Shown: in pieces, positions 37,849 through 46,277 of the stretch | How positions within the stretch are numbered: position 1 is the first letter of the stretch | How the letters are laid out: every line of letters starts with the position of its first letter | DNA from: an uncultured Lachnospiraceae bacterium | GTDB lineage: Bacteria; Bacillota; Clostridia; Lachnospirales; Lachnospiraceae | Assembly (NCBI GenBank): GCA_910587935.1 | Contig: CAJUNP010000001.1 | Location: 62,001-126,000, forward strand | Direction: 5' to 3' | DNA length: 64,000 nucleotides | The notes under the pieces: generated by a model | What the model saw: only the letters and a program-made list of their open reading frames with translations | Told to the model about the DNA's origin: nothing | The model's database searches: none | Translations under genes and position numbers: made by a program

Positions 37849-38712
37849 ATGAAAAAGGTATTGACGATTATCATTCCCCACTACAATTCCCCGAAACTGC
37901 TTGACAAACTTCTTGATTCTATTCCTGAAAGGGAGGAATTGGAGGTTATTGTGGTAGATGATAACAGTGAAAGCGGGAAACAGATTACAGCGGAATGTAA
38001 AGAAAAAAATAATAGGAAGGCAGCCTTTTTTATAAATAATACCGGAAAAAAGGGCGCCGGTGTATGTAGGAATATCGGATTGCAGCACGCCGGCGGAGAA
38101 TGGCTTTTATTTGCGGATGCGGACGATTTTTTTACAGAAAATCTGTGGGAAAAGCTGGAAGGCTATTTGCAGAGGGAAGCGGATATTATCTATTTTACTC
38201 CAAGCAGTATTTACCTGGAGACAGGGGAAAAGGCCGGGAGAGACCGGCTTACCAGAAATCTGGTGCAAAATTATTTGCAGTCGCCTGACGGGGAAACGGA
38301 AGCGCGGTTGCGATATGGTTTTGAGAGCCCGTGGTCAAAGTTGATTCGAAATTCTATGGTCAAAGAAAATCAGATTTGCTTTGATGAGACAAAAGTGGCA
38401 AATGATGTAATGTTTTCCATTAAGTGTGCATATGCGGCAAATACAATAGCAGCCAGTGAACAAAATATATATTGTGTGACAAAGAGCAAGGGAACTTTGA
38501 CAACCGTCGGCGGAGACGAATATTTCCGGATTCGCCTTGGAGTTTGGGTTGAGAAGTACAAGTTTTTAAAAAAAAGGCTTTCTAATAAAGAATGGAAGAT
38601 TTTAAAAATGCGCGGGAACTTCTGGTTACAGAGAGCAAAGCGTATGGGATATCACTCTGGTCAGATTCTTGGAATGAGAATTTATTTGTTGCAAAATGGA
38701 GTATGGCTTTAG
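37849..38712 (+). CDS. Glycosyltransferase family 2, IIPHYNS subgroup, short C-terminus
   Basis: GT-A enzyme of 287 residues: LTIIIPHYNSPKLLDKLLDSIP, VDDNSESGK, GVCRNIGLQHAGGEWLLF, ADADDFF and YCVTKSKGTLTT. It is 24-28 residues shorter than its three relatives in the window; it stops at LLQNGVWL, where the others continue through the NG(I/V)RP region into a basic tail. The catalytic part is complete, so it is probably functional. AAAAAGGAACAGG precedes the ATG. Confidence 0.88.
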   Translation: MKKVLTIIIPHYNSPKLLDKLLDSIPEREELEVIVVDDNSESGKQITAECKEKNNRKAAFFINNTGKKGAGVCRNIGLQHAGGEWLLFADADDFFTENLWEKLEGYLQREADIIYFTPSSIYLETGEKAGRDRLTRNLVQNYLQSPDGETEARLRYGFESPWSKLIRNSMVKENQICFDETKVANDVMFSIKCAYAANTIAASEQNIYCVTKSKGTLTTVGGDEYFRIRLGVWVEKYKFLKKRLSNKEWKILKMRGNFWLQRAKRMGYHSGQILGMRIYLLQNGVWL

Positions 38713-38736
38713 ATTTATGAGAAAGGAAGATAAGGT

Positions 38737-39885
38737 ATGGCAATACAATTGTTTACTCCCGCTTTCGAGGTAGAAGAGTGCCTGGAGCAGATTCGGGAAT
38801 GTCTGGAAAAAGGATGGACGGGGCTTGGCTATAAGACCGTTCAATTTGAAGAAGAGTGGAAGAAATATACCGGATGGGAGCATGCCCACTATCTGAATTC
38901 CGCAACGGCCGGACTGAATCTGGCATTTGATATTTTGAAGGAAGAAAACGGATGGGATCAGGACGCGGAAGTTATTACGACGCCTCTTACATTTATCTCA
39001 TCCAATCATGCCATTCTTCTTGCGGGATTAAAGGCGGTTTTTGCGGATATAGACGATACGCTGTGCCTGGACCCCCAAAGTGTTGAGAGCAGAATTACGG
39101 ATAAAACGAAAGCCGTTCTTTTTGTGGGCCTTGGAGGAAATACGGGTCATTACAGGGGGGTCGCCGCGCTTTGTAAAAAATATGGCCTTAAGCTGGTTCT
39201 GGATGCGGCCCATATGGCCGGGACACGCTATAAAAACGGCGAGGTTCCCGGAAAAGAAGCGGATGTTATCGTATATTCCTTTCAGGCCGTAAAAAATCTG
39301 CCTACGGCGGACAGCGGCATGATTTGTTTTAAAGACCCGGAATATGACAGGATTGTGCGTGAGAAAACATGGCTTGGAATTAATAAAGATACCTATGCCC
39401 GAACGAATTCCTCGGGAACCTATAAATGGCGTTACGATGTGGAATATGTTGGAAATAAATACCACGGGAATTCCATTATTGCGTCTATCGGTCTGGTACA
39501 GCTGAAATATCTGGATCGTGACAACGCGTACAGAAGACAGCTGGCGGAATGGTATACCCAGGGTTTTGCTTCTTATCCGGATAAAATAAAGCTGGTGGAG
39601 ATAGACGCATCTTGTGAGTCCAGCAGGCATCTTTTTCAGATTATTGTGGATAACCGTGACGAGATGATGCTGGCACTGAATCAGCAGGAGATCTACCCGG
39701 GAGTTCATTATGTCGATAATACGGAGTACCGGATGTATCGGTATGCGGACGGAACCTGCCCCAGAGCGAGGTATGTGAGCGATCATGTGATTTCACTTCC
39801 CATGCACATGAAGGTGACTTATGAAGACGTACAGACCATTGTAAAGGCTGTAATCAGTTTTGTGACAAAGGAACATACAAAATAA
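38737..39885 (+). CDS. DegT/DnrJ/EryC1/StrS-family sugar aminotransferase
   Basis: A 382-residue PLP enzyme that would transfer an amino group from glutamate to a keto-sugar nucleotide. Lys186 in YSFQAVKNLPT is the PLP-binding lysine, D156 in LVLDAAH pairs with the PLP nitrogen, and TTPLTFISSNHAI plus GWTGLG near the N-terminus are family marks. No 4,6-dehydratase gene is in the window, so its keto-sugar must come from elsewhere or the enzyme has another role. The GNAT gene at 41983 could acetylate the amino sugar produced. Confidence 0.9.
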   Translation: MAIQLFTPAFEVEECLEQIRECLEKGWTGLGYKTVQFEEEWKKYTGWEHAHYLNSATAGLNLAFDILKEENGWDQDAEVITTPLTFISSNHAILLAGLKAVFADIDDTLCLDPQSVESRITDKTKAVLFVGLGGNTGHYRGVAALCKKYGLKLVLDAAHMAGTRYKNGEVPGKEADVIVYSFQAVKNLPTADSGMICFKDPEYDRIVREKTWLGINKDTYARTNSSGTYKWRYDVEYVGNKYHGNSIIASIGLVQLKYLDRDNAYRRQLAEWYTQGFASYPDKIKLVEIDASCESSRHLFQIIVDNRDEMMLALNQQEIYPGVHYVDNTEYRMYRYADGTCPRARYVSDHVISLPMHMKVTYEDVQTIVKAVISFVTKEHTK

Positions 39886-39896
39886 AGGGGATTCTG

Positions 39897-40910
39897 ATGA
39901 AAATACCGGATAAGTTTTTATGGCATGATTTTTTTAAGCTGTTTCAAAAATGCGACGTGGGTTTTTATATTGACGATATTCAGCCCTATGACAGGGCTAT
40001 GGCAAGCATCCGCATGCGCTGTTATGATATTATAGAATATTTTGAAAAATGCGGCATACGGGCGGAATTGTATAAGCCTTTTAAGAATTATAAAGCGGTT
40101 ATTTTTACAAAGACCCGTTCCGACCGGGCTGTGGAGACGGCCAGGAAACTTCATGAAAAAGGCGTGCCCGTTTATTACGAAGCTTATTGCGAATATCTTG
40201 AGGATGAATCCCGCAAAGACGACTGGGAAAGAACCAATATATTGAAAATTGTGGAGCAGGCGCAGGTAGTTGGAACGGGTTCCTCCCAACAGGCGGAAGC
40301 ATTTTCCAAATACCATCCGAAGGTTCTTATGATACCGGAAAGCGTACACGACGATTTTTTCAGGGTAGAGAAAAAGCATGAAGAAAAAGAACGGGTAACG
40401 CTTGTATACTGTGGATATTCCGGTAAGGCGAAGGATACGCTCTGTATCCGGGAAGTTCTTTTGAAACTGCAGGAGAAATATCATTGCAGGCTTCTTTATA
40501 TCTGTGAAAAAGATCCGAAGCTTACGGATTTTGAATATGATTATCTGGAATATAAACAGTCCGAGATTCCGAGCCAGCTTTTGCAGGGCGACATTATGAT
40601 TGCCCCCAGGCCTATGGAAGGGATCGGACAGTCGGCGCACAGCTTTACAAAAGTGGCGTATCCGTTGGCAGTGGGCCTTCCGGCAGTGGCGAATCCCGTG
40701 CCTTCTTATGTCGGCACCCCGGTTATTTTGTGCCGTAATGACGAGGAGTGGACCGAGGCTCTGACCAGGCTGATTACCAATGTGGAGGAACGCAGGAAAG
40801 TCGGAAAACAGGGCAGAGAATATGTGAAAGACAATTTTTCCCTGCAAAAGATCGGAGAGGAATACAGAAAGCTTATTGACGATATGACTGTCGGCCGGAA
40901 AGGCTGCTGA
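39897..40910 (+). CDS. Glycosyltransferase, GT4/GT-B-like
   Basis: A 337-residue protein with GT-B features but an unusual N-terminus. DIQPYDRAMASIRMRCYDIIEYF and KAVIFTKTRSD replace the usual glycine loop, followed by a donor-like half with VYCGYSGKAKDTL, IMIAPRPMEGIGQ, HSFTKVAYPLAVGLPAVANP and a closing NFSLQKIGEEY helix. The classical E-x7-E is not obvious. It lies 11 bp after the aminotransferase with AAAGGGG before the ATG, and 19 bp before another GT. The general class is fairly safe; substrate unknown. Confidence 0.75.
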   Translation: MKIPDKFLWHDFFKLFQKCDVGFYIDDIQPYDRAMASIRMRCYDIIEYFEKCGIRAELYKPFKNYKAVIFTKTRSDRAVETARKLHEKGVPVYYEAYCEYLEDESRKDDWERTNILKIVEQAQVVGTGSSQQAEAFSKYHPKVLMIPESVHDDFFRVEKKHEEKERVTLVYCGYSGKAKDTLCIREVLLKLQEKYHCRLLYICEKDPKLTDFEYDYLEYKQSEIPSQLLQGDIMIAPRPMEGIGQSAHSFTKVAYPLAVGLPAVANPVPSYVGTPVILCRNDEEWTEALTRLITNVEERRKVGKQGREYVKDNFSLQKIGEEYRKLIDDMTVGRKGC

Positions 40911-40929
40911 AAAAAGCGGGGAGAACGGA

Positions 40930-41976
40930 ATGAAGGCAGGAAAGGTATATATTGAATATCAGTTTCGGGAAGGTCCTTACGGCGGAGCCAACCAGTTTTT
41001 AAAATGCCTCAGGGATTATCTGGTCCGTGAGGGGCATTACAGTGAGACGCCCGAAGAAGCGGATTTTATTTTAATTAACCACACCAATATCCGACCGGCG
41101 CTGATGGAATTGAAAAAGAAGCATCCGGAAAAAGTCTTTATCCACCGAATGGACGGGCCTGTGGCAAAGCACCGCAGACATTCCAAAATTCTGGATCTGC
41201 AGTCCTTTTTTCTGGATAAAATTCTTTGCGACGGTACGGTCTTTCAATCCCGGTGGACGATGGAAAGCTGCAAGGAAGAAGGGTATAAGGAAACGGGAAA
41301 GGCGGCGGTTATTCATAATGCCCCCGATCCCGCAATTTTTTCCCGCAGTAAAAGGGAAAAACGTGTAAAATCAACGGAAAAATGCAGGTTGGTTTCAACC
41401 AGCTGGTCGGACAATTGGAACAAAGGCTTTGATGTTTTACAGTATCTGGATGAACATTTGGATTTTAACCGGTATGATTTAACGTTTATCGGGAATTCCC
41501 CCGTGGAATTTAAAAATATTTTTCGGATCCCGCCTTTAAACAGCCGTGACCTGGCGGAAGAGCTTGTCAAATACGATGTTTTTGTTGCGGCAAGTAAAAG
41601 CGAGAGCTGCTCCAATTCCCTTATAGAGGCGCTCAATTGCGGTCTGGCGGCGGCGGCCCGTGAGAGCGGCTGTTATCGGGAAGTAATAAAGGATGGCGGC
41701 GTACTTGCAAAGGACGCGGAAGAGCTTTTGGAAAAGCTGGACTATTTAAGGGAGCGTTTGCAGGAGTATCAGGCCCGGATTCCCTTTTATGATATTGAGG
41801 AAATCGGCCGGGATTATTATACTTTTATGGAAGAAGTCGGCGAAGCAGTTGAAAGCGGAAAACAGACAGGTAAGCGGCTTTCCGGACGGAATATTTTAGA
41901 ATGGAATATTTTTGTTCTGTATATCCGGATTCGTGACAAACTTAACCGTATGTTAAGAAGTGTGAAAGGAAGATAA
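40930..41976 (+). CDS. Glycosyltransferase, GT4-like
   Basis: GT-B-type protein of 348 residues: YQFREGPYGGANQFLKCLRDYL carries the N-terminal glycine loop, HRMDGPVAKHRR and VFQSRWT follow in the acceptor domain, and the donor half has STSWSDNWNKGFDVL, FIGNSPVEFKNI and SKSESCSNSLIEALNCGL as the E-x7-E region. The C-terminus ends in a basic amphipathic helix that may rest on the membrane. It is followed 6 bp later by a GTG-started acetyltransferase gene. Confidence 0.82.
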   Translation: MKAGKVYIEYQFREGPYGGANQFLKCLRDYLVREGHYSETPEEADFILINHTNIRPALMELKKKHPEKVFIHRMDGPVAKHRRHSKILDLQSFFLDKILCDGTVFQSRWTMESCKEEGYKETGKAAVIHNAPDPAIFSRSKREKRVKSTEKCRLVSTSWSDNWNKGFDVLQYLDEHLDFNRYDLTFIGNSPVEFKNIFRIPPLNSRDLAEELVKYDVFVAASKSESCSNSLIEALNCGLAAAARESGCYREVIKDGGVLAKDAEELLEKLDYLRERLQEYQARIPFYDIEEIGRDYYTFMEEVGEAVESGKQTGKRLSGRNILEWNIFVLYIRIRDKLNRMLRSVKGR

Positions 41977-41982
41977 TAATCA

Positions 41983-42492
41983 GTGAAGCATAATCATGTA
42001 TTTGAATATGGAAGAATTATTTTAATGCCGCTGGAGAAAGCGGATATTGAAGAACTCAGAATACTGCGTAATTCACAGAAACAGTTTTTTATATCCCGGC
42101 ATGAAATAGACAGCGGCGCCCAGGAGCAATGGTATGAGAAGTATTTGAAAAATCCGGAAGATATTATGTTTAAAGTGGTAAAAAAGGAGAAACCGGAGGA
42201 GTTTATCGGAGCCATTGCACTTTATGACATTGACTGGGAGAACATGACCTCAGAATGCGGCAGGACCGTTATCGATAAATTAAAGGCTCCGGAAAAGGGA
42301 ATCGGAATGGAGGCTACAAAAGCAGTCTGTCTGTTCGGATTCCAGGTTTTAAAGCTGAATAAAATTGTGGGAGAAGTATTAAAAACTAACGAAAGAATTA
42401 TAAAGGTGGACCTGCGCGCAGGTTTCCGGATTGTCGGAGAAAATGACAATTTGTATTTTATAGAAATGACAAAAGAAACAATCAATGCATAA
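41983..42492 (+). CDS. GNAT-family N-acetyltransferase (PseH/RimJ-like)
   Basis: A 169-residue GNAT-fold enzyme. IILMPLEKADIEELRILRNSQ at the N-terminus and GIGMEATKAVCLFGFQVLKLNKIVGEVLKTNERIIKVDLRAGF near the C-terminus match acetyl-CoA-dependent transferases such as PseH/RimJ. Start is a GTG at 41983 with AAAGGA about 12 bases upstream. With the DegT aminotransferase at 38737 it may form an amino-sugar acetylation pair (inference from neighbourhood). It is the last gene before a convergent gene on the other strand. Confidence 0.85.
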   Translation: MKHNHVFEYGRIILMPLEKADIEELRILRNSQKQFFISRHEIDSGAQEQWYEKYLKNPEDIMFKVVKKEKPEEFIGAIALYDIDWENMTSECGRTVIDKLKAPEKGIGMEATKAVCLFGFQVLKLNKIVGEVLKTNERIIKVDLRAGFRIVGENDNLYFIEMTKETINA

Positions 42493-42550
42493 GTGTGATA
42501 TTTGGTCGGTAATCGTCAGGATTACACGGGAAAAGCAATCGACCCCGTAA

Positions 42551-44050
42551 CTATTCTTTCATAATAATTGTTTTTTTGTCAAAGTAACGGCTTCCCGTGA
42601 TATTCAGCCAGTCCATGGGGTCAGAAGAAAAGTCTTCGTCGGAGGTCAGCAAATCGGGATAAACCGAAAAAGGAGTTACAACCGCATCGCGGACATTCTC
42701 GTCTTCCAGAATGGAAAGGCGCTGCATATATTCGTTATGATAGCATGAGGCTTCTTTGTTTAGAAGACTCCTTGCGGCGGCAATTGACGTGTAGGCAGTT
42801 CTGTCCGCGGTAAAAAGAAGCACAAAGCATATTCCGGCAAGTCCAAACAGGGAGATTGCCACACGGGAAGGTTCGATTACCCGGGACATGAATTGAAAGG
42901 CCGGAGCGTTTTCGGATTTGTTTTTTGCTATATATCCGAGCAGGTAAGTCAGGTTTAAAAAGAGCAGAAGATACAGGGTCCATTGTATCATATTAAGCTG
43001 CCGGTCGGCGCCGACAGATCCCGTTGCATACAGCGAAGGCGTAAACATGGCGGAGTACAGGCAAATGCTTCCTGCAAATGGAAGCAGAGGGTAACGGAAC
43101 CTGTAAGAGGATTCCTTTACCATGTGCCACAGCAGCGGAAGAATCAGTATAAAAGTCAGAAGAATCAATGGGTTTATCCATTCAATCAAATAATTTCCGG
43201 CGGCCAGGAAGGATTTTACAATGGCCGCTATGGGGTTGAGGGAAGAAAAGCTTTTTTCCCGGATATGATTACCGGGCGCCGCAACGTTGAGCAAAAATCC
43301 GGTATATAGAAAGACGGACGGAAATAGCAGCCGCATGGTTTCTTTCTTTTTAAAAAAGGCGCCGGATATCAAAATCACCGTATATACAATTACGGCCTGC
43401 AATGCAGTGACCAGATTGGCGCCGCCTGTTAAGAGACAAAAGGCGGACAGAACCGGAATGACAATAATTTTCACGTACATTTTCTGGGCCTGTAAGAGCT
43501 TTGCGGACAAAAATAATGAAAAGAAAAACAGGGACTGCATTCCTATATAATGTATAGCTCCGTTATACCAGTAAATTCCGTCCCGGGGCGACTGCAGGAC
43601 CTGAAACAAAGACATTAATAAAAACAGCAGCGCTGTGGCGGCAGGCGTCTTTTTACACTTCAGGTAATGACCCAAAACTTCAGTCATCAAAAGGAGTGTG
43701 GAACCAATGCACAAAAGCAGCAGCAATACAGGAACCAGAAAAGATAAATGAATATTAAAAAAAGCTGGGCTTAAGCTCATCAGGACAGAAGAGCCAAAAG
43801 TTCCCTGCCACATATTATAAAAATGGGAGGCCTGTCTGAAAATCGCTCCGATAACGGCAAAAAGGGAATGTGTTTCTTTCCATGCCAGATGTACAAACGC
43901 TCCGCAGCCGTAGTCGTCGGCTCCGGGCGTACAGAAAAAGCCCAGAAGGATTATCGGAATCAGGGAAACAGACAAAGCCAAAACGGCGGTTTTTAAGGAA
44001 ACCGTCTTTTTATCTGTAAAAAAAATAGTAAATATCTTTCTGAATATCAT
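42551..44050 (-). CDS. DUF6056-like polytopic membrane protein (probable GT-C)
   Basis: This is the only large gene on the - strand. The 499-residue protein has about eleven hydrophobic helices, and after the first helix it carries PGADDYGCG, an acidic DD pair at the place where GT-C glycosyltransferases keep the catalytic Asp. A soluble C-terminal tail (about 440-499) follows. GT-C enzymes use polyprenyl-phosphate sugars outside the membrane, so it may decorate the glycan (inference). The start at 44050 is chosen because ACGGAG lies 10 bases before it; two earlier ATGs (44092, 44080) lack a site. It converges with the GNAT gene and diverges from the next GT-C-like gene. Confidence 0.78.
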   Translation of the reverse strand: MIFRKIFTIFFTDKKTVSLKTAVLALSVSLIPIILLGFFCTPGADDYGCGAFVHLAWKETHSLFAVIGAIFRQASHFYNMWQGTFGSSVLMSLSPAFFNIHLSFLVPVLLLLLCIGSTLLLMTEVLGHYLKCKKTPAATALLFLLMSLFQVLQSPRDGIYWYNGAIHYIGMQSLFFFSLFLSAKLLQAQKMYVKIIVIPVLSAFCLLTGGANLVTALQAVIVYTVILISGAFFKKKETMRLLFPSVFLYTGFLLNVAAPGNHIREKSFSSLNPIAAIVKSFLAAGNYLIEWINPLILLTFILILPLLWHMVKESSYRFRYPLLPFAGSICLYSAMFTPSLYATGSVGADRQLNMIQWTLYLLLFLNLTYLLGYIAKNKSENAPAFQFMSRVIEPSRVAISLFGLAGICFVLLFTADRTAYTSIAAARSLLNKEASCYHNEYMQRLSILEDENVRDAVVTPFSVYPDLLTSDEDFSSDPMDWLNITGSRYFDKKTIIMKE

Positions 44051-44132
44051 AATAAAAAAGCTCCGTTTCTTTCTATACATTAATATAATCATTTTATAAT
44101 AAATTATTTGAATTGGAAAGGCATATTTATCC

Positions 44133-44161
44133 TTTAATTTTAAAAGAAGTTATGCTATGAT
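44133..44161 (+). promoter_or_regulatory. Predicted extended -10 promoter for the 44206 gene
   Basis: In the 155-bp divergent gap, TTTAAT (44133-44138), a 17-base spacer ending in TGC, and TATGAT (44156-44161) form an extended -10 promoter reading right. Transcription would start near 44168, leaving a leader of about 38 bases. The - strand side of the gap is AT-rich but shows no equally clear promoter for the divergent gene. Confidence 0.5.
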
Positions 44162-44205
44162 GATTGTGTATTGTTTAAAAACGGATTTCACATAAGGCTT
44201 AATCT

Positions 44206-45579
44206 ATGAAAACTATAAATCTTCGAGTGAATATACACAAGATAATTCTTCCTGTTATTACCATTGCGTTAATGGTGTTTTTAGGGATATCGGACGGTGT
44301 CGTATGGGGGGGAGATACGCAGGGTTATCTGAATATGGATATCGGCAGGGAAGCGGGATATTCCCTGTTTCTGCATTTCTTTTTTCTAATATTCGGCGAG
44401 ACGGGATTTGCACAGGCTGTAGTGATTTTCCAGCTTTTCCTCTGGGGAGCGTCCCTGTTGATTCTAACCGGTACAATTGCTGAATTATGGGATTTGAAGG
44501 CAGGCTCAACAATGATTGTCTGGGCAATTCAGGTCTTCTTTCTGTTATTATTAAAATATGCCTCCGGTCTTGGCGCGGTATATGCCAATACACTGCTGAC
44601 CGAAGGGATTACATATCCGGTTTATTTCCTTTTCTTCAAAACGGTTTTACAGCTGAACCGGGAATATTCCCATAAGAGAATGGCGGAACTGCTTGTGTAC
44701 TGCAGTATCCTGACATTGATCAGGACGCAGCTTGCGGTTACTTTTATGGCGGTAGTTTTTTTCTGGTTTATTAAAATGCTGGCAGGATGTTTTCCGGTAA
44801 AAAGATGGCTGGGACTGCTGCTTGGATGTCTGGCCGGGGCGGCGCTTGTCATGGGAGGACAGAAGCTGTATACATACGTGCTTTACGGCATGCCTCAGGG
44901 TACGGTGGGAAGCGGCAGTTTTTTTATGACGTCAGGACTTTATAATGCAGTGGAAGAGGATGAGAATCTTTATGAAACAAAAGAGGATAAAGAGCTGTTT
45001 CGTGACCTGTATGAATTGTCCCTTCAGCAAAAGGCCAATTACCGGTTTATGGATACCGGTATTTTTCTGCCTTTGTCAGAGCACTATTCCCAGAATTTTG
45101 ATAAGATCAAGTTTGAAATTGTCAGTCCTTATTTTTACAAGTATTTTGCGGAATCGCAGAACATGGATGAGATTCAGATCCGGATTGAGATGGATCGGAT
45201 AAACAGAAAACTGGGACTGCCATTGTTCTTAAACCATTTAAGGGAAAAGGCGGAACAGTTTTTTCAGGAGTGCTTAAGGGGATATATGCGCACGGCCGCG
45301 AAAGGAAGCTTACTGTTTTTGATTCCCGTGCTTATTATCTACCTGGTTTATCTGTGCGCTCTGGTCTGCAGTTTTAAAGGGAAGGAAAGAAGCGCAAAAG
45401 ACGCGGGATGGAGCGCTTTATTCGTGATGATTGTGTCTACCGGTAATATTATGCTGACGGCGTTTATGATCTTTTGCGAGCCAAGATACGTGCTTTATAA
45501 TATGGCGCCATTTTACATAACGGGATACCTGATGGTTTTGGAAATCTACAGAAAAAGAAAAGAGGAAAACATACGATGA
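44206..45579 (+). CDS. Polytopic membrane protein, probable GT-C-type glycosyltransferase
   Basis: A 457-residue integral membrane protein with about nine hydrophobic helices and an extracytoplasmic loop at about 240-340. The first loop has GVVWGGDTQGYLNMDIGREAGYSLFLHF, with the acidic residue in WGGDTQ at the usual GT-C catalytic position, and the end shows CEPRYVLYNMAPFYITGYL, like the RY...P motif of PMT/Gtr proteins. The next gene, coupled by ATGA, is a DPM1-like GT2 that could make its polyprenyl-phosphate sugar donor. I do not recognise a named family. Confidence 0.72.
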   Translation: MKTINLRVNIHKIILPVITIALMVFLGISDGVVWGGDTQGYLNMDIGREAGYSLFLHFFFLIFGETGFAQAVVIFQLFLWGASLLILTGTIAELWDLKAGSTMIVWAIQVFFLLLLKYASGLGAVYANTLLTEGITYPVYFLFFKTVLQLNREYSHKRMAELLVYCSILTLIRTQLAVTFMAVVFFWFIKMLAGCFPVKRWLGLLLGCLAGAALVMGGQKLYTYVLYGMPQGTVGSGSFFMTSGLYNAVEEDENLYETKEDKELFRDLYELSLQQKANYRFMDTGIFLPLSEHYSQNFDKIKFEIVSPYFYKYFAESQNMDEIQIRIEMDRINRKLGLPLFLNHLREKAEQFFQECLRGYMRTAAKGSLLFLIPVLIIYLVYLCALVCSFKGKERSAKDAGWSALFVMIVSTGNIMLTAFMIFCEPRYVLYNMAPFYITGYLMVLEIYRKRKEENIR

Positions 45580-46277
45580 GAGTTGCATTGTGCCTGATTA
45601 CATGGAATGAGCTGGACGGCTGCAGGCATGACGTTCCGTTAATTGACAGGACGAAGTTTGAAGAAATATACTGCATAGACGGAGGCAGCACCGACGGAAC
45701 CGCCGAATATCTTAAAGAGCAGGGAATTCCGGTTTACCGGCAGACTGCAAAGGGATTGAATCAGGCGTGTAAGGATGGGGCGGACAGATGCAGTTGTGAT
45801 GCATTTGTTTTTTATCATCCCAAGGGAAGTATTCCTGTGGAAGATACATACAGATTCCGCCGGTATTTTGAAGACGGATATGACTTGGTAGTGGGAAGCC
45901 GGATGATGCGCGGGGCAGAGAACGAAGAAGACGGAAAGCTGCTGAAACCGCGCAAATGGTTCGTGCTTGGGCTTGGTACGGCGGCGTCTTTACTGTTTCG
46001 CCGGGAAGGTTATTATGTCAGGGATGTTTTGCATGGATTCCGCGGAATGAAAAAAAGCAGTTTTTTGAAGCTTCAGATTTCCGACAGAAGTCCTTCCGTT
46101 GATATTGAGATGGTATGCAGATCCTACAAAATGGGAATGAAAAGGACGGAGTTTCCGACAAAGGAAAAGGCAAGAATTGCGGGAAATACGCATTTTAAGG
46201 CATTTCCTACCGGAAAAAAACTTTTAAAATACTTGATTTGGGAAATCGGAAGGGACAAAAGGGAATGCAGAGTATGA
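45576..46277 (+). CDS. Glycosyltransferase family 2, DPM1/polyprenyl-phosphate sugar synthase-like
   Basis: A short 233-residue GT2: VALCLITWNELDGCRHDV, IDGGSTDGTAEYLKEQG, then LVVGSRMMRG, VRDVLHGFRGM and SPSVDIEMVCRSYKMGMK. The GSR and D-x-HGFRGM blocks match dolichyl-phosphate-mannose-synthase-like enzymes, which load a sugar onto a polyprenyl phosphate for a GT-C partner. It has no C-terminal membrane helices, unlike GtrB. It overlaps the upstream GT-C-like gene and the downstream FAD gene by 4 bases each, so all three are translationally coupled. Confidence 0.82.
   Translation: MRVALCLITWNELDGCRHDVPLIDRTKFEEIYCIDGGSTDGTAEYLKEQGIPVYRQTAKGLNQACKDGADRCSCDAFVFYHPKGSIPVEDTYRFRRYFEDGYDLVVGSRMMRGAENEEDGKLLKPRKWFVLGLGTAASLLFRREGYYVRDVLHGFRGMKKSSFLKLQISDRSPSVDIEMVCRSYKMGMKRTEFPTKEKARIAGNTHFKAFPTGKKLLKYLIWEIGRDKRECRV

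Noticed and set aside
39918..40847. Long - strand open frame (about 309 codons) opposite the GT at 39897
   Set aside because: It is the antisense shadow of a well-supported glycosyltransferase gene, has no ribosome binding site, and its translation shows no domain and an odd His/Arg/Phe-rich composition.
42509..42525. GTAATC/GATTAC hairpin between the convergent genes as a terminator
   Set aside because: The stem is only 6 bp and AT-rich, and no T run follows on either strand.
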